Numbered from the stretch's first letter, positions 9,200 through 16,961 are shown. The stretch: 64,000 bases of DNA from RPQJ01 sp963698735 (GCA_963698735.1 CAVOSA010000022.1:1-64000), one strand, 5' to 3'. Translations and numbers: made by a program. The notes: generated by a model from the letters alone, not told the origin.

Positions 9200-9329
9200 T
9201 CGTGGTCGGGGTGCAGGAGAGTCGGGTCCAGAGCGAGATCAAGCGACGCAGCACCGTGTTCCCGGTGACGGTGGTCGCCGACCAGGCGCTGCCGCTCGAC
9301 GTGTTCTTCCCGATCGCGCCCGCGCCCCA

Positions 9330-9388
9330 GCGCGACGCGGGTGCGGGGGCACAGGCGTATGATGATCAGATCGAGGCGCGGGCTGGCG
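9330..9388 (+). repeat. upstream repeat, copy 2 (with 8521-8580)
   Basis: Near-copy of 8521-8580, located 33 nt upstream of the dodecin start. The conserved TATGAT is at a plausible -10 distance. Differences are scattered substitutions and small indels. The rest of 9200-9420 holds no gene that I can support. Confidence 0.55.
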
Positions 9389-9420
9389 GCTCGTGCCTTC
9401 TCACCCGAAGGAGAACGGAC

Positions 9421-9651
9421 ATGGCGAAGAAAGCCAGGAAGTCAGACAGCGGCGTATACCGCGTCACCGAGATCATCGGCACCAGCACCGTGTCGTGGGA
9501 GGACGCCGCGAGCAGTGCCATCGAGGCAGCTGCCAAGTCGCTGCGTGACCTGCGCGTCGCCGAGGTCAGCAAGCTCGACATGAAAGTCGAGGACGGCAAG
9601 GTCGTCGCGTTCCGGGCCCGGGTGTCGTTGTCGTTCAAGTACGAAGCCTGA
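9421..9651 (+). CDS. dodecin family protein
   Basis: A 76-aa protein with the dodecin pattern: YRVTEIIGTSTVSWEDAASS, AIEAAAKSLRDLRVAEV, and a final strand FRARVSLSFKYEA. Dodecins form dodecameric flavin-storage spheres in the cytoplasm. The Trp in the VSW segment is the conserved flavin-stacking residue. GAAGGAGA precedes the ATG at 9421. The slightly longer Lys-rich N-terminus is common in proteobacterial members. Confidence 0.9.
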   Translation: MAKKARKSDSGVYRVTEIIGTSTVSWEDAASSAIEAAAKSLRDLRVAEVSKLDMKVEDGKVVAFRARVSLSFKYEA

Positions 9652-9726
9652 GGTTCTGACGGCTGCCTTGCTCGTTGCGCTCCCGCCCAGGCGGTGCGGC
9701 AGCGTCCGGCTGCGCGACCCTTTGAG

Positions 9727-10080
9727 ATGACGAACGACGCCGCGCGTCGCTTGAGGCGGGTGAGGCTGCTGCACACGGTGGTGTGGGCGGTGTTCGCCGG
9801 CTGCATCGTGGCGATCCCGGTGCTGGCGTGGCAGCGGCGGTTCGGCGCTGCGGCCGTGCTGGCGGTCATCGTGCTGGGCGAGGTCGTGGTGCTGTGGCTG
9901 AACCGTTGGCGTTGCCCGCTCACGGCGGTCGCGGCGCGCTACACCGACGATCGCCGCGCGAATTTCGACATCTACCTGCCGGAGTGGCTGGCCCGACACA
10001 ACAAAGAGATTTTCGGGCCGCTGTATGCGGCGGGGGTCGCGTACCTCGTGGCGATGTATCTGCAGGCCGGGTCGGGGTGA
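9727..10080 (+). CDS. small membrane protein of unknown function
   Basis: A 117-aa protein with two N-terminal hydrophobic segments (about residues 14-32 and 40-56), a conserved RCPLTAVAARYTDDRRANFD loop, then LPEWLARHNKEIFGPLYAAG and a third hydrophobic stretch. The CPLT...R-Y-T-D...NFDIYLP...WLAR-x-N-K pattern recurs in a family of bacterial integral membrane proteins with no known role. The ATG at 9727 is used; the upstream in-frame region is not membrane-protein-like. Confidence 0.65.
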   Translation: MTNDAARRLRRVRLLHTVVWAVFAGCIVAIPVLAWQRRFGAAAVLAVIVLGEVVVLWLNRWRCPLTAVAARYTDDRRANFDIYLPEWLARHNKEIFGPLYAAGVAYLVAMYLQAGSG

Positions 10081-10124
10081 GGCGGGCGAGGCTGAGTGAT
10101 GAGCCTCGGGGCGAGCATGCTGCG

Positions 10125-10316
10125 ATGATGGGCGCCGTGGCGGCCATGGCTGACGTCGCGGACGAACTGGAGAAGGCCGCGGAGCGCGATGAGGCTCACG
10201 AGCGGTCGTTCGTGCTGGTGATCGAAGCGACCGCCGCCATGCTGCAGGGGATCGAGAAGGCGAAGGCCGCGACGCAGGCGCTCGACGCGGCGGGGCAGGC
10301 CGCCGAGAGGATGTGA
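10125..10316 (+). CDS. small hydrophilic protein, possible partner of the HEPN gene
   Basis: A 63-aa acidic, helical protein (MADVADELEKAAERDEAHER followed by an Ala-rich helix). Its TGA shares a base with the ATG of the downstream HEPN gene, indicating translational coupling. Its size, charge and position resemble the antitoxin half of HEPN toxin-antitoxin loci, but I recognise no family. The ATG pair at 10125/10128 defines the start. Confidence 0.5.
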   Translation: MMGAVAAMADVADELEKAAERDEAHERSFVLVIEATAAMLQGIEKAKAATQALDAAGQAAERM

Positions 10317-10975
10317 TGGATTACGCGCGACTCAAGGAGCGGCATCGAGCAGAGCGGGGTGCATGGCACCCGAACCTGAGCTTGCGGGTGCATCGGGCGT
10401 TGTCTTGGCTCGACCGGGCCGAGCAGCTCGGTGGCCAGGACGATGCGGACGGGCAGTTCATCCTGCTGTGGATTGCGTTCAACGCCGCGTATGCGACGGA
10501 GATCGATGAGAAGTATCGCGATTCGGAGCAGCAGACGTTCCGCGGGTTCCTTGACAAGTTGACCCAGCTCGACGCGGGGAACAAGCGATTCGATTCGCTG
10601 GTCTGGACCGAGTTTCCGAAGAGCATCCGGGTGCTGCTCGACAACCCGTACGTGTTCGCCGATTTCTGGAAGTTCCAGAACGGGACGCTACCGGAGCCGG
10701 CATGGAAGGCGAGCTTCGCGGCCGCCAACAAGGCGGCGCACGTGGCGCTGGGCCGGCAGGACACGGTGACGGTGCTGTCGATCGTGCTGTCGCGCATCTA
10801 CACGCTGCGCAACCAGCTGATTCACGGCGGGGCCACCTGGAACGGGTCGGTCAACCGTGAGCAGCTGCGGGACTGCGTCAACCTGATGGGGAAGCTGGTG
10901 CCGCTGGTGATCGAGGTGATGATGGATCACCCCGGGACGTTGTGGGGAGATGCGGTTTATCCGGTCGTGAAGTGA
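10316..10975 (+). CDS. HEPN-superfamily protein (possible RNase toxin)
   Basis: A 219-aa, mostly helical protein. It has a Trp-rich front (SWLDRAEQLGGQDDADGQFI) followed by LLWIAFNAAYATEI. Near residue 165 is SRIYTLRNQLIHGGATWNG, which holds the RNQLIH element (R-x4-H) of HEPN RNases. An Apea-like or DUF-type HEPN assignment is likely. HEPN proteins with this motif cleave RNA in toxin-antitoxin and defence systems. The coupled 63-aa gene just upstream fits a TA model. The ATG at 10316 is preferred over the GTG at 10313 because of the TGATG overlap. Confidence 0.65.
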   Translation: MDYARLKERHRAERGAWHPNLSLRVHRALSWLDRAEQLGGQDDADGQFILLWIAFNAAYATEIDEKYRDSEQQTFRGFLDKLTQLDAGNKRFDSLVWTEFPKSIRVLLDNPYVFADFWKFQNGTLPEPAWKASFAAANKAAHVALGRQDTVTVLSIVLSRIYTLRNQLIHGGATWNGSVNREQLRDCVNLMGKLVPLVIEVMMDHPGTLWGDAVYPVVK

Positions 10976-10994
10976 GGGGACGCTCGCATCTCGA

Positions 10995-11660
10995 ATGTGT
11001 AGCCCAACGCAGACGCGACTCGCGACATGCCGCGGGCCCGTGCCTCCGTTCCGAGAGCAGTCACCATGGCTTGTGCGTCCCCTTCAGCGAGCGCGGCAAG
11101 GAAAAGCTGCCAAGGCTCCATTGCTAGAGGCCGAACTGGCCGAACTTATCCAATGGATACGGGGCGAGAAGGTCATGTTGGACCGCGACCTGGCACGCCT
11201 CTACCAGGTTGAAGTCAAAGTTCTTAATCAAGCGGTGAAGCGCAACTCGAGTCGCTTTCCTGCCGACTTCATGTTCCAGCTGACTGCGGTGGAAGCCGGA
11301 TATCTAAGGTCACAATCTGTGACCTTAGACGGGGTGGAGGCGGCTGCCAGCTCTGTCCAAGGGCGCGGAAAGCACCTGAAATACCGTCCCTACGCCTTTA
11401 CCGAACAGGGAGTTGCAATGCTTTCGAGCGTGCTTCGCAGCGACCGTGCGGTGACGGTAAATATCGAGATCATGCGGGCTTTCGTGCGACTCCGCGCCAT
11501 GCTTGCGTCGAACGCGGAGTTGTCGGGAAAGCTGCGTGACCTGGAAGCGAAATAGGACGAGCAGTTCAAGGTGGTGTTTGATGCCATCAGGCAGTTGATG
11601 TTGCCGGTCCCACAGTCGAAGCGCCGCATCGGGTTCGAGCCGTGGGACGACAAAACCTAG
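10995..11660 (+). pseudogene. ORF6N-domain protein gene interrupted by an amber codon
   Basis: The frame carries a full ORF6N (phage antirepressor-related DNA-binding) domain: RGEKVMLDRDLARLYQVEVK, LNQAVKRNSSRFPADFMFQL, then YRPYAFTEQGVAMLSSVLRS and VNIEIMRAFVRLRAML. Translation stops at a TAG at 11553 where the sister gene at 15947 has a Tyr codon. In-frame sequence continues after the stop (DEQFKVVFDAIRQLM, then KRRIGFEPWDD) to 11660. A truncated 186-aa product may still fold. The start is uncertain; 10995 is the first in-frame ATG. Confidence 0.75.
11303..11329. repeat. intragenic palindrome in ORF6N gene 1
   Basis: A perfect inverted repeat: 11-bp arms (TCTAAGGTCAC and its complement) around a 5-nt centre AATCT, inside the coding sequence. 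Two paralogous sites (11968-12000 and 16154-16184) keep the same centre and a C-A/G-C pair next to it while the arms differ by compensatory changes. Confidence 0.75.
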
Positions 11661-11929
11661 AGGCGGGCAGTCCGGCAGGGGCGACTCGCGCCTCGCGCGT
11701 ATACATCACCCATCATCCGTCCGCCGCGCGCGACCCGCGGAGCCGTTGGATTGGACGCATCGCCAAGTCGCCGGATGGACTTCTACGCAAAGCCGCGACA
11801 TTTGGAAATGGCCGGTGGAGCTATCTCGTAGCACGCTGCAAGGAAGATTGTACGAAGCAAATCGCGGAGCCATGAAATCAGTCGCGACCGCGTCCACGGA
11901 CCCCGATCGAAATTCCTGTGCGATCGTCA

Positions 11930-12119
11930 TCCTGCTTCCTCATCGAGGTCTCGGACGAAGAAGTGCGCAACTTGATGTCGCAATCTGCGACATCAAGTTG
12001 GGGAGGTACTCGGAAACGACCGTGCGCTGACGAACCTCCTGAGGGCCATCCGTTCCCTGACTGAGTCGCCCGCGACCAGGAAGCGACCGATTGGGTCACA
12101 GCGGACTTGGACGGGAGTG
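11930..12119 (+). pseudogene. degraded ORF6N-domain gene relic
   Basis: Frame-broken remnant: FLIEVSDEEVRNLMSQSATSS followed by WGGTRKRP corresponds to the palindrome-bearing middle of ORF6N genes. A further piece, AIRSLTESPATRKRPIG, matches the family's C-terminus. The FTEQGVAML block and the DNA-binding domain are missing, so most of the gene has been deleted. Boundaries are approximate. 11661-11930 upstream shows no recognisable gene. Confidence 0.55.
11968..12000. repeat. palindrome in the ORF6N relic
   Basis: A perfect inverted repeat with 14-bp arms (CAACTTGATGTCGC and complement) around the centre AATCT. It is the longest of the three related palindromes and intact although the surrounding gene is decayed. 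Confidence 0.75.
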
Positions 12120-12161
12120 AATGACACGTGCGCGTCCCTTCGGAGGGTCTGGCGCACGATG

Positions 12162-12195
12162 GGCTCACCTGCTGAGCCTCCCTCGCGCGTATAAT
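12162..12195 (+). promoter_or_regulatory. promoter 1 of the MoxR-MetK operon with conserved inverted repeat
   Basis: A consensus -10 TATAAT (12190-12195) has no recognisable -35. Instead the -35 zone is occupied by GGCTCA-N5-TGAGCC (12162-12178), an inverted repeat that recurs with the same spacing before the other two leader copies. This looks like an operator or activator site. Confidence 0.65.
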
Positions 12196-12202
12196 TCACA
12201 CA

Positions 12203-12304
12203 GCATCAAGAACGGAGCACGTGCTCCGGCCAACCTGCCAGCTCGGCAAGGTGGATCGCCAATTCGGCGGATGCGGCCCGGCACCGGGCAACGAAGGAGC
12301 ATAC
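12203..12304 (+). promoter_or_regulatory. structured 5' leader, copy 1 (candidate riboswitch-like RNA)
   Basis: Leader of the ATPase operon. GCATC (12203-12207) can pair with GATGC (12270-12274) to close a multi-branch fold. It contains the hairpin GGAGCACGTGCTCC (12214-12227), then the stem ACCTGCC/GGCaAGGT, CGCC-aattc-GGCG, and GCCCG-gcac-CGGGC (12276-12289). GAAGGAG (12293-12299) precedes the ATG at 12305. TGCTCC of the first hairpin is complementary to GGAGCA at the ribosome binding site, giving a plausible switch. The order AUCAAG...CCAACCUGCC...GGCAAGGUGG recalls the SAM-I clan core; this is an inference. Confidence 0.6.
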
Positions 12305-13761
12305 ATGGCCACCGTCCGTCCGCGCGCGCGCGCCGGCGCCGCGCAGCTGCCGCAAGCCCGCGCGCGCATGGGTTCCACCTCGCCGAGCTCGGCGTCTACG
12401 GCTTCGACCGCCACGAGACGACCATCCTCGCGTCCCTCGTCACCGAGGACCCGCTGCTGCTCGTCGGGCGCAGCGGCACAGGCAAGACCTTCCTGCTCAA
12501 CACGCTCTCCGAAGCGCTCGGCCTCGAGCACCGCCATTACAACGCGAGCCTGATCTCGTTCGACGACCTGGTCGGCTTCCCGTATCCCGACGAGGCGCAC
12601 GCGACCGTGCGCTTCCTCGAGACGCCGGCCACCGTGTGGGGCGCGGAGTCGGTCCTCATCGACGAGATCTCGCGCTGCAAGCCAGAGCACCAGAACCGGC
12701 TCTTCTCGCTGGTGCACGAGCGCAAGCTGCAGGGCCTGCCGCTGAAGCGCCTGCGTTACCGCTGGGCCGCGATGAACCCGTGCACCTCCGACCAGGGCGG
12801 CACTGAGGACTACTCGGGTTCGGAGCCGCTCGACCCCGCACTCGCCGACCGCTTTTCGCTGATCGTCACGGCGGCGGACTGGAGCGACCTCACCCACGCG
12901 CAACAGCAGGCGATCGTCGCGCCGTCGGGCGAGGGCAGCGTTACGCCGCGCAATGAAGCGTTGTGCGACGCGATCCACGGCTGGCGCACGCTGTTCACCG
13001 AGCAGGTCAACGCCTGCCCGCAACAGGTGACTAGCTATGTCACCACGGTGGTGAGCGCGTTGAACGGCGCCCGCATCCGCATTTCACCGCGGAGAGCGCG
13101 ATTGCTGGCGCGCAGCCTGGTCGCCGCGACGATCGTCGCCGGCCGCGCCACATCAAACACCTTCAAGAGCGTGCTCGAGTGCAGCCTGCCGCACACCACG
13201 TGGGGCCAGACGGTCGAACCCGCCGTGATCGCTGCGGCCCATCGCGCGGGTTGGGACGCCTCGCGCGAGGAGGCCGGTGCGTGGATCCATGGCTTCCTCG
13301 CCGAGCAGAGCCTGCCGCGCAAACTCAGCCTGCTGCTGGCGAACTGCTCCGACCCGGACGAGGGCTCGCAGGCCGTCGCGCAACTCATTGCGATCGAATC
13401 CCCGGATCGCGCCGCCGCGTTCGCGTTCGTCACGTACGCGGCCGCGCTCGGCGGCACCCTGCCGATCGGGGCCGAGGGCGTGAACGACCTGGCCAAGCTC
13501 GCCGTGCCACTGCTCGACGCCGAAGGCGAGCTCTCGTGGCAGGAGCGCCTGAGCGAGCAAGGCACCAGCCACCCGGTGATCGCCGAAATCGGCAAGGTGC
13601 TCGCCCCGTTGCACGACACGCGCCTCGCACGGGCGCGGCAGTTCCTCACGGCCTGCGTGGTGCGCGGCATCGCGCTGCCGTCGCCGGCATTGCTCGAGCC
13701 GCAACTGCACGAGTGCGTGAGCCTGATCCGCGCGCGCGGGCTTGCCGGAGAACGGCCGTGA
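12305..13761 (+). CDS. MoxR-type AAA+ ATPase (apparent frameshift near the start)
   Basis: A large AAA+ protein. Walker A is LLLVGRSGTGKTFLLN, with an associated ISFDDLVGFPYPDEA loop, Walker B SVLIDEISRCKPEHQ, and sensor-1 RWAAMNPC. This matches MoxR-like chaperone ATPases that work with VWA proteins. The C-terminal 300 residues are helical. The ATG at 12305 follows a ribosome binding site conserved in three leaders, but the AAA domain continues in a different frame. A 2-nt expansion of the (CG)6 run at 12321-12332 (or the CG run at 12359-12366) would explain this. It ends with a GTGA overlap into the next gene. Confidence 0.7.
12321..12332 (+). repeat. (CG)6 dinucleotide tract at the ATPase frameshift
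   Basis: Six CG units directly after the start codon region. The reading frame before and after differs by exactly what one extra CG unit would produce. A slippage-prone tract at this place could phase-vary the operon, or it may simply be a sequencing-error hotspot. Confidence 0.6.
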
Positions 13762-14237
13762 ACGTCTACGAACAGTGGACTCGGTACGCTGCGGCGAAGC
13801 AGCGCGACCGGGAGCAGTGGGCGAACAGCGGCGGCCCGATGTCGCGTCGTCGCACCGAGCGCGTGCTGGCGAGCGTGCTGCGCGACGAGGCCTCCCGCAT
13901 CCGACTGCCGCAGGTGATCCGCGCCGGGCTGCACTTCGGCGACCGGGATCCCTTGCAGGCCGTGCTGGAATCCCTCGCACGCAGCGGCCTCGACGACGCC
14001 GAGCTGCTGCGGAAGCGCTACGACGCACCCGCCACGCCACTGCTGGTCCGCACCGTGCCCGACGCGCGCTGGGGCGTGCAGGTCGCCCGCGGCAGCGACG
14101 AGTCGATCCTGCAGCAGGCGCTGCTGCTCGGGCTGTGCACCGCCTGGCAGTACGACCCGTCGCGTCCCGTGCTGTGGACGCGCGCGAGCCTGACGCGTCG
14201 CGTCGAGCTGTACGAGCCCGCGGGGTTTTACGCATGA
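13758..14237 (+). CDS. conserved protein of unknown function in the MoxR-MetK operon
   Basis: A 159-aa protein: MNVYEQWTRYAAAKQRDREQ, RRRTERVLASVLRDEASRIR, GLDDAELLRKRYDAPATPLL and a C-terminal LTRRVELYEPAGFYA. No family is recognised; the composition is that of a soluble helical protein. It starts at a GTG overlapping the ATPase stop and ends with an ATGA overlap into the metallopeptidase/VWA gene, so its stoichiometric co-expression with both is expected. It may be an adaptor between the ATPase and the VWA protein; that is inference from position. Confidence 0.7.
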   Translation: MNVYEQWTRYAAAKQRDREQWANSGGPMSRRRTERVLASVLRDEASRIRLPQVIRAGLHFGDRDPLQAVLESLARSGLDDAELLRKRYDAPATPLLVRTVPDARWGVQVARGSDESILQQALLLGLCTAWQYDPSRPVLWTRASLTRRVELYEPAGFYA

Positions 14238-15593
14238 ACACGATGCAGGTGCGTGCCCTGATGCACGAGCTGATGGACGAGAACCCGTTTGCGATCCGCG
14301 CGGTGCTCAAGATCCTGGCGGTCGAGTTCACAGATGCGGTGCCGACGCTGGCGGTGACCAACGAGCCGCAGCCCCGGCTGCTGATCAACCTCGAGTTCAT
14401 CGACCAGCACTGCCGCACGGACGAGCACGTCAAGGCGCTGCTGTGCCACGAGTTCCTGCACGTGCTGTTGCGCCACACCGACGAGCAGGGAGCGCCGACC
14501 AGGGCGCGTCACCTGGCGCTCGACGCGGTGATCAACGCGATCATCCACCGGCAGCTGGGCGAGACGTACTCGAGCCTGATGTCGAGCTACTACGGCAAGG
14601 TGCAGGGCCTCGCGAAGATGCTGCGGCCGATGACGCGCGACGAGCTCGGTCAGTATGGCGCCGGTGCCTCGTCCAACCGGTACCCGCCGGTGCCGTCCTG
14701 GTGGAAGGCGTGGGCCGGGTTGTACGCAGGCAGGCTGCTGGCCGACGACCTCGAGCAACTCGCGCGCGACCTCTCACAATCCGGCGGCGGTCGCACCAGC
14801 GCAGCCGGCGAGGGTGGCGATGCTGCAGTTGCCCAGCCTCGAGAGTCTGCTCGGCAATCACGAGGACGACGCGCCGCTCTGCGAGGCGCTGCAACAGGCC
14901 CTCGATCGCGCCCGCAAGGAACTGAACGGCGGCGGCATCTGGCGCCACCCGGGGCCGGGCGCCAACCCTTACGAACTCCTCGTCACGCCTAAGCACGCAG
15001 CCATCGCGGAATGGCAGGCCAGGACCTTGCAGGTCCTGCGCAAGCACCTCGAACCCGCGCCCGGTGCGCCGACGACGCCAGTGCCCGTCACCGCGCGGCT
15101 GCCCGTGCTCTCCACCTCCGACCGCCGCGCGTTCCTGCGCGCCACGTGGTCGCCGTTCCTGCCCGAGGCGCAGTGGGGCGCCACGACCCTGCGTCCCGAG
15201 GGGCGCGCGCAGGTGTACCTCGACGTCTCGGGATCGATGAACGCCGAGATGCCGCTGGTGGTGGCGCTGCTCGGCCGGTTGTCGCGGTGGATCCGCCGGC
15301 CGTTCTGGGCGTTCAGCACGGAGGTGGTGCCGGCGGTGATCGAGCGCGGCGTGCTGAAAGCCGGCACCTCGGGCGGCACCAGCCTCGAGTGCGTGATCGC
15401 GCACGTCGAGAAGACGCGGCCCGCCAGCGCGGTGATCGTCACGGACGGGTTCGTCGAGGCGATCCCGAAGAAGCGCATCGCCGCGCTCGCGAGGACGACG
15501 CGACTGCACGCCATCGTCACGCGCGACGGGAATCCGTCGCTGCTCAAGGCCGCGGGGATCCCTTACTCGCAGCTCGGGAGGTTGCCGAAATGA
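14234..15593 (+). CDS. DUF2201-type putative metallopeptidase with VWA-like domain (apparent frameshift)
   Basis: The first part (from the ATG at 14234) holds an HExxH zinc-protease motif in VKALLCHEFLHVLLRHTDEQ near residue 75, typical of the DUF2201 N-terminal peptidase domain. The second part, in another frame from about 14790, has a VWA-like MIDAS (VYLDVSGSMNAEM near 15215) and a VIVTDGFVEAIP strand, as in the DUF2201 C-terminal domain. A 1-nt insertion between about 14780 and 14810 would join them. Alternatively, the VWA part is a separate gene from the ATG at 14820. MoxR ATPase plus VWA plus peptidase is a known chaperone-type pairing. The stop overlaps the metK start (ATGA). Confidence 0.7.
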
Positions 15594-15623
15594 TCAGGGT
15601 CAGCGAAGCGGTGTTGCCGGGCC
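15590..15623 (+). pseudogene. metK-like gene start, fragment A
   Basis: Eleven codons of the MetK-like protein (MIRVSEAVLPG) remain after the ATGA junction. The gene is then broken off and joined to a HicB-like fragment. The same junction and start recur at 16811 and 17809. The operon copy with intact upstream genes has therefore lost its own metK. Confidence 0.75.
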
Positions 15624-15633
15624 AGGTGCCGGG

Positions 15634-15771
15634 CTGCCTGGGTGCTGGTCACAGGGAACCACCGAGGCGGAAGCACTCGAGAACATCAAGCAGGCAATCG
15701 AGGAGTATCTCGCGGTCGTCGATGGCGAGCTGAAAGGCGCCACGATCCGCGAAGTCGAAGTGGCGGCGTGA
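15634..15771 (+). pseudogene. HicB antitoxin C-terminal fragment
   Basis: The frame LPGCWSQGTTEAEALENIKQ, then AIEEYLAVVDGELKGATIRE and VEVAA stop matches the conserved HicB pattern (PGC-x-SQG-x-T-x-EEALENI-x-EAIE-x-YL). The N-terminus and the HicA partner are missing. It is fused directly to metK fragment A, marking a recombination joint. Confidence 0.65.
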
Positions 15772-15946
15772 CCGACGCGGGCCGAGCAGTCACAACCGTG
15801 AAAAGCGTCTGGCCCAGCGACCGACGGATCCGGCGACCCGGTGCCCGCCGGAAGTTCCTCCAATTCGATTAAACACGCCAGATTCTCCGTTGCAGCGAGG
15901 TCTGCGCCTGCAGGACGATGCGTCAAGGCACTCGCGGAGCGCATCC

Positions 15947-16525
15947 ATGGCGTCGAATAGGGCTCAGGAAGGTTCGACAGAGACTGAGTTGGCTGATGTC
16001 ATCCGTTGGGTTCGTGGACACAAAGTGATCCTCGATCAGGATCTGGCCTGCCTCTACTCCGTTGAAGTACGCGCGCTGAATCAGGCCGTCAAGCGGAACC
16101 CGGACCGGTTCCCGGCCGACTTCATGTTCCAGTTGACTGCAGAAGAGGCGGAATTTCTAAGATCACAATCTGTGATCTTAGAAAGTGACGCCAGATCCGT
16201 CGCCGCTTCCAAGCGACGAGTCGGCCGCGGTCGACACGCGAAGTACCTCCCAAACGCCTTCACGGAACAAGGGGTTGCGATGCTGTCGAGCGTCCTGCGC
16301 AGCAATCGTGCGGTTCTCGTCAACATCGAGATCATGCGCGCCTTCGTCAGGCTTAGAGGCATCCTCTCTTCCAATGCCGACCTGGCTCGAAAACTTGCCG
16401 TGCTGGAGGCGAAATACGACAAGCAGTTCAAGGTGGTTTTCGATGCTATTCGACAGCTGATGACGCCTCCACTGGGCTCGAAGCGCCGCATAGGATTTGC
16501 GCCATGGGACGACAGTTCGCAGTAG
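15947..16525 (+). CDS. ORF6N-domain protein
   Basis: A 192-aa intact member of the ORF6N family: RGHKVILDQDLACLYSVEVR, NQAVKRNPDRFPADFMFQLT, then FLRSQSVILES (encoded by the palindrome), NAFTEQGVAMLSSVLRSNRA and a C-terminal KRRIGFAPWDD. ORF6N proteins resemble phage antirepressors and are thought to bind DNA. It is the uninterrupted sister of the gene at 10995 and lies directly upstream of leader copy 2. The ATG at 15947 is the first plausible start. Confidence 0.85.
   Translation: MASNRAQEGSTETELADVIRWVRGHKVILDQDLACLYSVEVRALNQAVKRNPDRFPADFMFQLTAEEAEFLRSQSVILESDARSVAASKRRVGRGRHAKYLPNAFTEQGVAMLSSVLRSNRAVLVNIEIMRAFVRLRGILSSNADLARKLAVLEAKYDKQFKVVFDAIRQLMTPPLGSKRRIGFAPWDDSSQ
16154..16184. repeat. 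intragenic palindrome in ORF6N gene 2
   Basis: 13-bp arms (TTTCTAAGATCAC and complement) around AATCT. Compared with the site at 11303, a G-C pair has become A-T on both arms, and the stem is two pairs longer. Confidence 0.75.
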
Positions 16526-16553
16526 GGAATCATGATGGAACTGCACGGTCAAA

Positions 16554-16586
16554 GGCTCACCCCCTGAGCCGCCCCCGCCGTATAAT
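16554..16586 (+). promoter_or_regulatory. promoter 2 with conserved inverted repeat
   Basis: GGCTCA-ccccc-TGAGCC (16554-16570) and TATAAT (16581-16586), the same arrangement as upstream of the ATPase operon. The spacing is one base shorter than in copy 1. Confidence 0.65.
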
Positions 16587-16593
16587 CACCACA

Positions 16594-16697
16594 GCATCAA
16601 GACGGAGCACGTGCTCCGGCCAACCTGCCAGGCTCGGCAAGGTGGCGCGCCATTTCGGCGGATGCGGCCCGACCTCAGGGCAGCGAAGGAGCGATAC
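16594..16697 (+). promoter_or_regulatory. structured 5' leader, copy 2
   Basis: Near-identical to copy 3 and about 85-90% like copy 1. P1 pairs are GCATC (16594-16598) and GATGC (16661-16665). The GGAGCACGTGCTCC hairpin is at 16604-16617. The 3' hairpin is GCCC-gacctca-GGGC (16667-16681), where copy 1 has GCCCG-gcac-CGGGC: the stem is kept although the loop differs. The ribosome binding site GAAGGAG is at 16685-16691, before the ATG at 16698. Confidence 0.6.
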
Positions 16698-16813
16698 ATG
16701 ACCACCTCCGACGTCTCGCGCTCCTGAACGCCGGATCGTCACGCTGGACGGGAATCGGCGCTGCTCAAGGCCGCGGGGATCCCTTACTCGCAGCTCGGGA
16801 GGTTGCCGAAATG
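16698..16813 (+). pseudogene. decayed mini-ORF between leader 2 and metK fragment B
   Basis: The ATG opens a frame of only nine codons. The following DNA aligns with the mini-ORF at 17696 (start-proximal STSD segment plus the extreme 3' end of the metallopeptidase/VWA gene) but with several substitutions and indels. It is a diverged copy of the same internally deleted operon. Confidence 0.6.
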
Positions 16814-16865
16814 ATCAGGGCCAGCGAAGCGGTGTTGTCGGGCCACCCGGACAAGCTGTGCGATA
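16811..16865 (+). pseudogene. metK-like gene start, fragment B
   Basis: Eighteen codons of the MetK-like N-terminus, including the GHPDK motif, before the homology ends at about 16865. By chance or design the frame stays open into the DUF433 gene, so a MetK-DUF433 fusion could be translated. Confidence 0.7.
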
Positions 16866-16943
16866 TAGCATATCTGTTGACTCTGGCCACATATTGCGGT
16901 GTCGTGCGCCCACGACTCGCAGCAGGCTGCCTGCCCATGGTGA

Positions 16944-16961
16944 GGTTTGTCATGACAAACC
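16944..16961 (+). promoter_or_regulatory. 18-bp perfect palindrome over the DUF433 start codon
   Basis: GGTTTGTCA-TGACAAACC is perfectly self-complementary and contains the ATG at 16952. It is a candidate autoregulatory operator of the DUF433/DUF5615 pair. Confidence 0.5.

Noticed and set aside
8191..9651. 486-codon plus-strand open frame
   Set aside because: It runs through the YbhB-like gene in another frame and only becomes real at its end (dodecin, 9421). The composition is typical of GC-rich shadow frames.
12203..12304. SAH, SAM-II or SAM/SAH riboswitch
   Set aside because: The conserved cores of these classes as I know them are not present; only the SAM-I-clan-like order is suggestive.
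14820..15593. VWA part as a fully independent gene
   Set aside because: An ATG with a GAGGG upstream exists, but the two halves together match the DUF2201 two-domain layout, so a frameshift is preferred; not excluded.
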